Below, piece by piece: positions 6,509 to 7,632 of a DNA stretch of 7,632 nucleotides. The translations under genes and the position numbers were made by a program. The notes below the pieces were generated by a model. That model ran no database searches, was not told the DNA's origin, and saw only the letters and a list, made by a program, of their open reading frames with translations. This stretch comes from an uncultured Lachnospiraceae bacterium (GTDB taxonomy: Bacteria > Bacillota > Clostridia > Lachnospirales > Lachnospiraceae), in assembly GCA_934418055.1 (NCBI GenBank), contig CAKRWX010000106.1:1-7632 (forward strand). Reading direction: 5' to 3'. Position 1 is the first letter of the stretch, and the number at the start of each line of letters is the position of its first letter.

Positions 6509-7632
6509 ATGATAAAACGAAAATGGTATGAGCGGGTATCAGCGGCAGCGCTGGCGGCCATGCTTTTTATGAATAGCGGTGGAATGGGAGTGCAGTCCAG
6601 GGCGGAAATTCTGTCAGGGGAAAATGGTGTGGTTATCCAGGAAGCAGAAGGAGAAGCGCAGCCGGAAGCCAATGAAGAGGAACAGGGACTCCAGGAAGAA
6701 AAATTGGCGAACAATGAAGAGAATGGGGAGAATGATCCAGAAGAAGAAAATCCAGAAGAAGAATCAGCGCAAGAAGAGCCTTCCGAGGAAGAATCTTTAG
6801 AAGAGACGGAAAATGGGGAATCATCAGGAGAAGAGAGCCCTACAGAGGAATCAGCGGCAGATGAGGGCGCTGGAGAAGGAGAGGAGAACGCATCAGAGTC
6901 ATCCGAAGAAACAACTGAGCCGGAAACTGAGCCGGAAACAATGCCGGAGACAGTTCCAGAGATGGTTCCGGAAACCATTCCAGAAACGATTCCAGAAACC
7001 ACAACGGCTGCCACCAGTCAGCAATCCGTTACCTGGATGATCACAGGTTTTGAGCCGTTGAAGGATGAAATTATGGCACAGCAGCTGCCTTTGGGAAGTG
7101 TGGAAACTGATATTCAGTTCCCGGATACACTGGAAGTGACGTTGCAGAAGGTACGTGATGCAGAAAATGATGCAGCTGATCTGGAACAGAATGAGTCCGC
7201 ACAAGAATCAACTGAGTTCGCAGAAAATGATACGATCCAGGAAATGAATCAGAAGTTGTCCGGTGTAACCTGGCAGCTGGATTCGGAATTGAGTGTTTAT
7301 CCAGAGTTTCATGGTGGTATTTCCCAGAAAGAATATTTTACAGAGTTTGATGAGGATGGCAATCCCATCGAAACCGAAGAAAAAACCTATGCGGGCTACG
7401 CCAAGGAAAACGAACCTTACAGCGGCGCAGTCTATATTTACCACGCCGTTTTACCAGAAGAAGATAGCAATGGAAGACCGATAGAGTTGGCAGACGGAGT
7501 AGAAATTCCGGAGATTTATGTGGTTTTCGGCGAAGTTGGGGGGGCGCTATATGCGGTAGAAGGAGAAACTTATACGGTCAGTGGTTCGGCATACTCATTT
7601 CAGGTCAAAGGAGGAACTATCAATCAAACATA
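6509..7632 (+). CDS. Secreted surface protein with acidic spacer and PET repeats (3'-truncated by window edge)
   Basis: The frame is open from 6509 to the window end (374 complete codons, no stop), so only the N-terminal part is seen. A signal peptide is clear: KRK at 3-5, an AAALAAMLF core and a probable cut after SRA (Ala32). Residues about 46-136 are low complexity, dominated by Glu with Ser, Asn, Pro and Gly, a likely extended spacer. Residues 137-164 are seven tetrapeptides of the form xPET (EPET, EPET, MPET, VPEM, VPET, IPET, IPET). From about 171 a folded region begins (VTWMITGFEPL; later GVTWQL, YIYHAVLP, ADGVEIPEIYVV), resembling Ig-like modules I know from Lachnospiraceae surface proteins. 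The ATG at 6509 is 8 nt after AGGAG (6496-6500); the ATG at 6503 is too close. It is divergent from the two-component operon, suggesting control by it. Function and cell-wall anchoring cannot be judged from this part. Confidence 0.85.
   Translation, partial: MIKRKWYERVSAAALAAMLFMNSGGMGVQSRAEILSGENGVVIQEAEGEAQPEANEEEQGLQEEKLANNEENGENDPEEENPEEESAQEEPSEEESLEETENGESSGEESPTEESAADEGAGEGEENASESSEETTEPETEPETMPETVPEMVPETIPETIPETTTAATSQQSVTWMITGFEPLKDEIMAQQLPLGSVETDIQFPDTLEVTLQKVRDAENDAADLEQNESAQESTEFAENDTIQEMNQKLSGVTWQLDSELSVYPEFHGGISQKEYFTEFDEDGNPIETEEKTYAGYAKENEPYSGAVYIYHAVLPEEDSNGRPIELADGVEIPEIYVVFGEVGGALYAVEGETYTVSGSAYSFQVKGGTINQT
6917..7000 (+). repeat. Seven tandem xPET tetrapeptide repeats
   Basis: Seven consecutive 12-nt units encode E/M/V/I-P-E-T (one unit ends in Met instead of Thr). 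Codons vary between units (ccg/cca, gaa/gag, aca/act/acc/acg), so the DNA repeat is diverged while the peptide repeat is kept. This suggests selection on an extended Pro/Glu stalk rather than a fresh duplication. Confidence 0.85.

Noticed and set aside
6460..7014. Long minus-strand reading frame, extremely Ser-rich (184 aa)
   Set aside because: It is the antisense image of the Glu-rich codons (GAA/GAG/GGA read as TTC/CTC/TCC) of the secreted protein. It has no ribosome site or domain, and the plus frame has a signal peptide and repeats.

Overview
The window looks like chromosomal DNA from a low-to-mid-GC Firmicute, most likely a gut Lachnospiraceae-type Clostridium. This is inferred from the strong AGGAGG-type ribosome sites, the style of the sucrose PTS/GH32 pair, a LytTR/GHKL two-component pair, and a secreted acidic-spacer protein whose domain resembles Lachnospiraceae surface proteins. 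No mobile element, CRISPR array, rRNA or tRNA is visible.

Layout. (1) 1-2525, plus strand: the 3' part of a sucrose-type PTS permease (EIIC domain; 5' end outside the window) followed 47 nt later by a GH32 sucrose-6-phosphate hydrolase. Together they would import sucrose as sucrose-6-phosphate and split it into glucose-6-phosphate and fructose. (2) 2514-4160, plus strand: a candidate extended -10 promoter at the very end of the hydrolase gene, a roughly 125-nt hairpin-rich leader with possible alternative pairings, then a 494-aa AAA+ ATPase. Its ATPase module reads like that of Lon protease, but the peptidase domain is absent and the Walker B aspartate is Asn. (3) 4185-4236: a 20-bp stem flanked by A and T runs, a bidirectional terminator between convergent genes. 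(4) 6310-4278, minus strand: a LytTR response regulator (TTG start) and a GHKL sensor kinase overlapping by ATGA, an AgrA/AgrC-type pair without AgrB/AgrD in view. (5) 6311-6508: a divergent control region with a 9-bp direct repeat midway between two candidate promoters and four phased copies of a 6-bp core. (6) 6509-end, plus strand: the 5' part of a secreted protein with signal peptide, a long Glu-rich spacer, seven PET-type tetrapeptide repeats and an Ig-like-looking domain; it is open to the window edge.

The most plausible functional coupling is that the two-component system controls itself and the divergent surface protein through the shared repeats. The Lon-like protease-less ATPase with its leader is the least explained unit.
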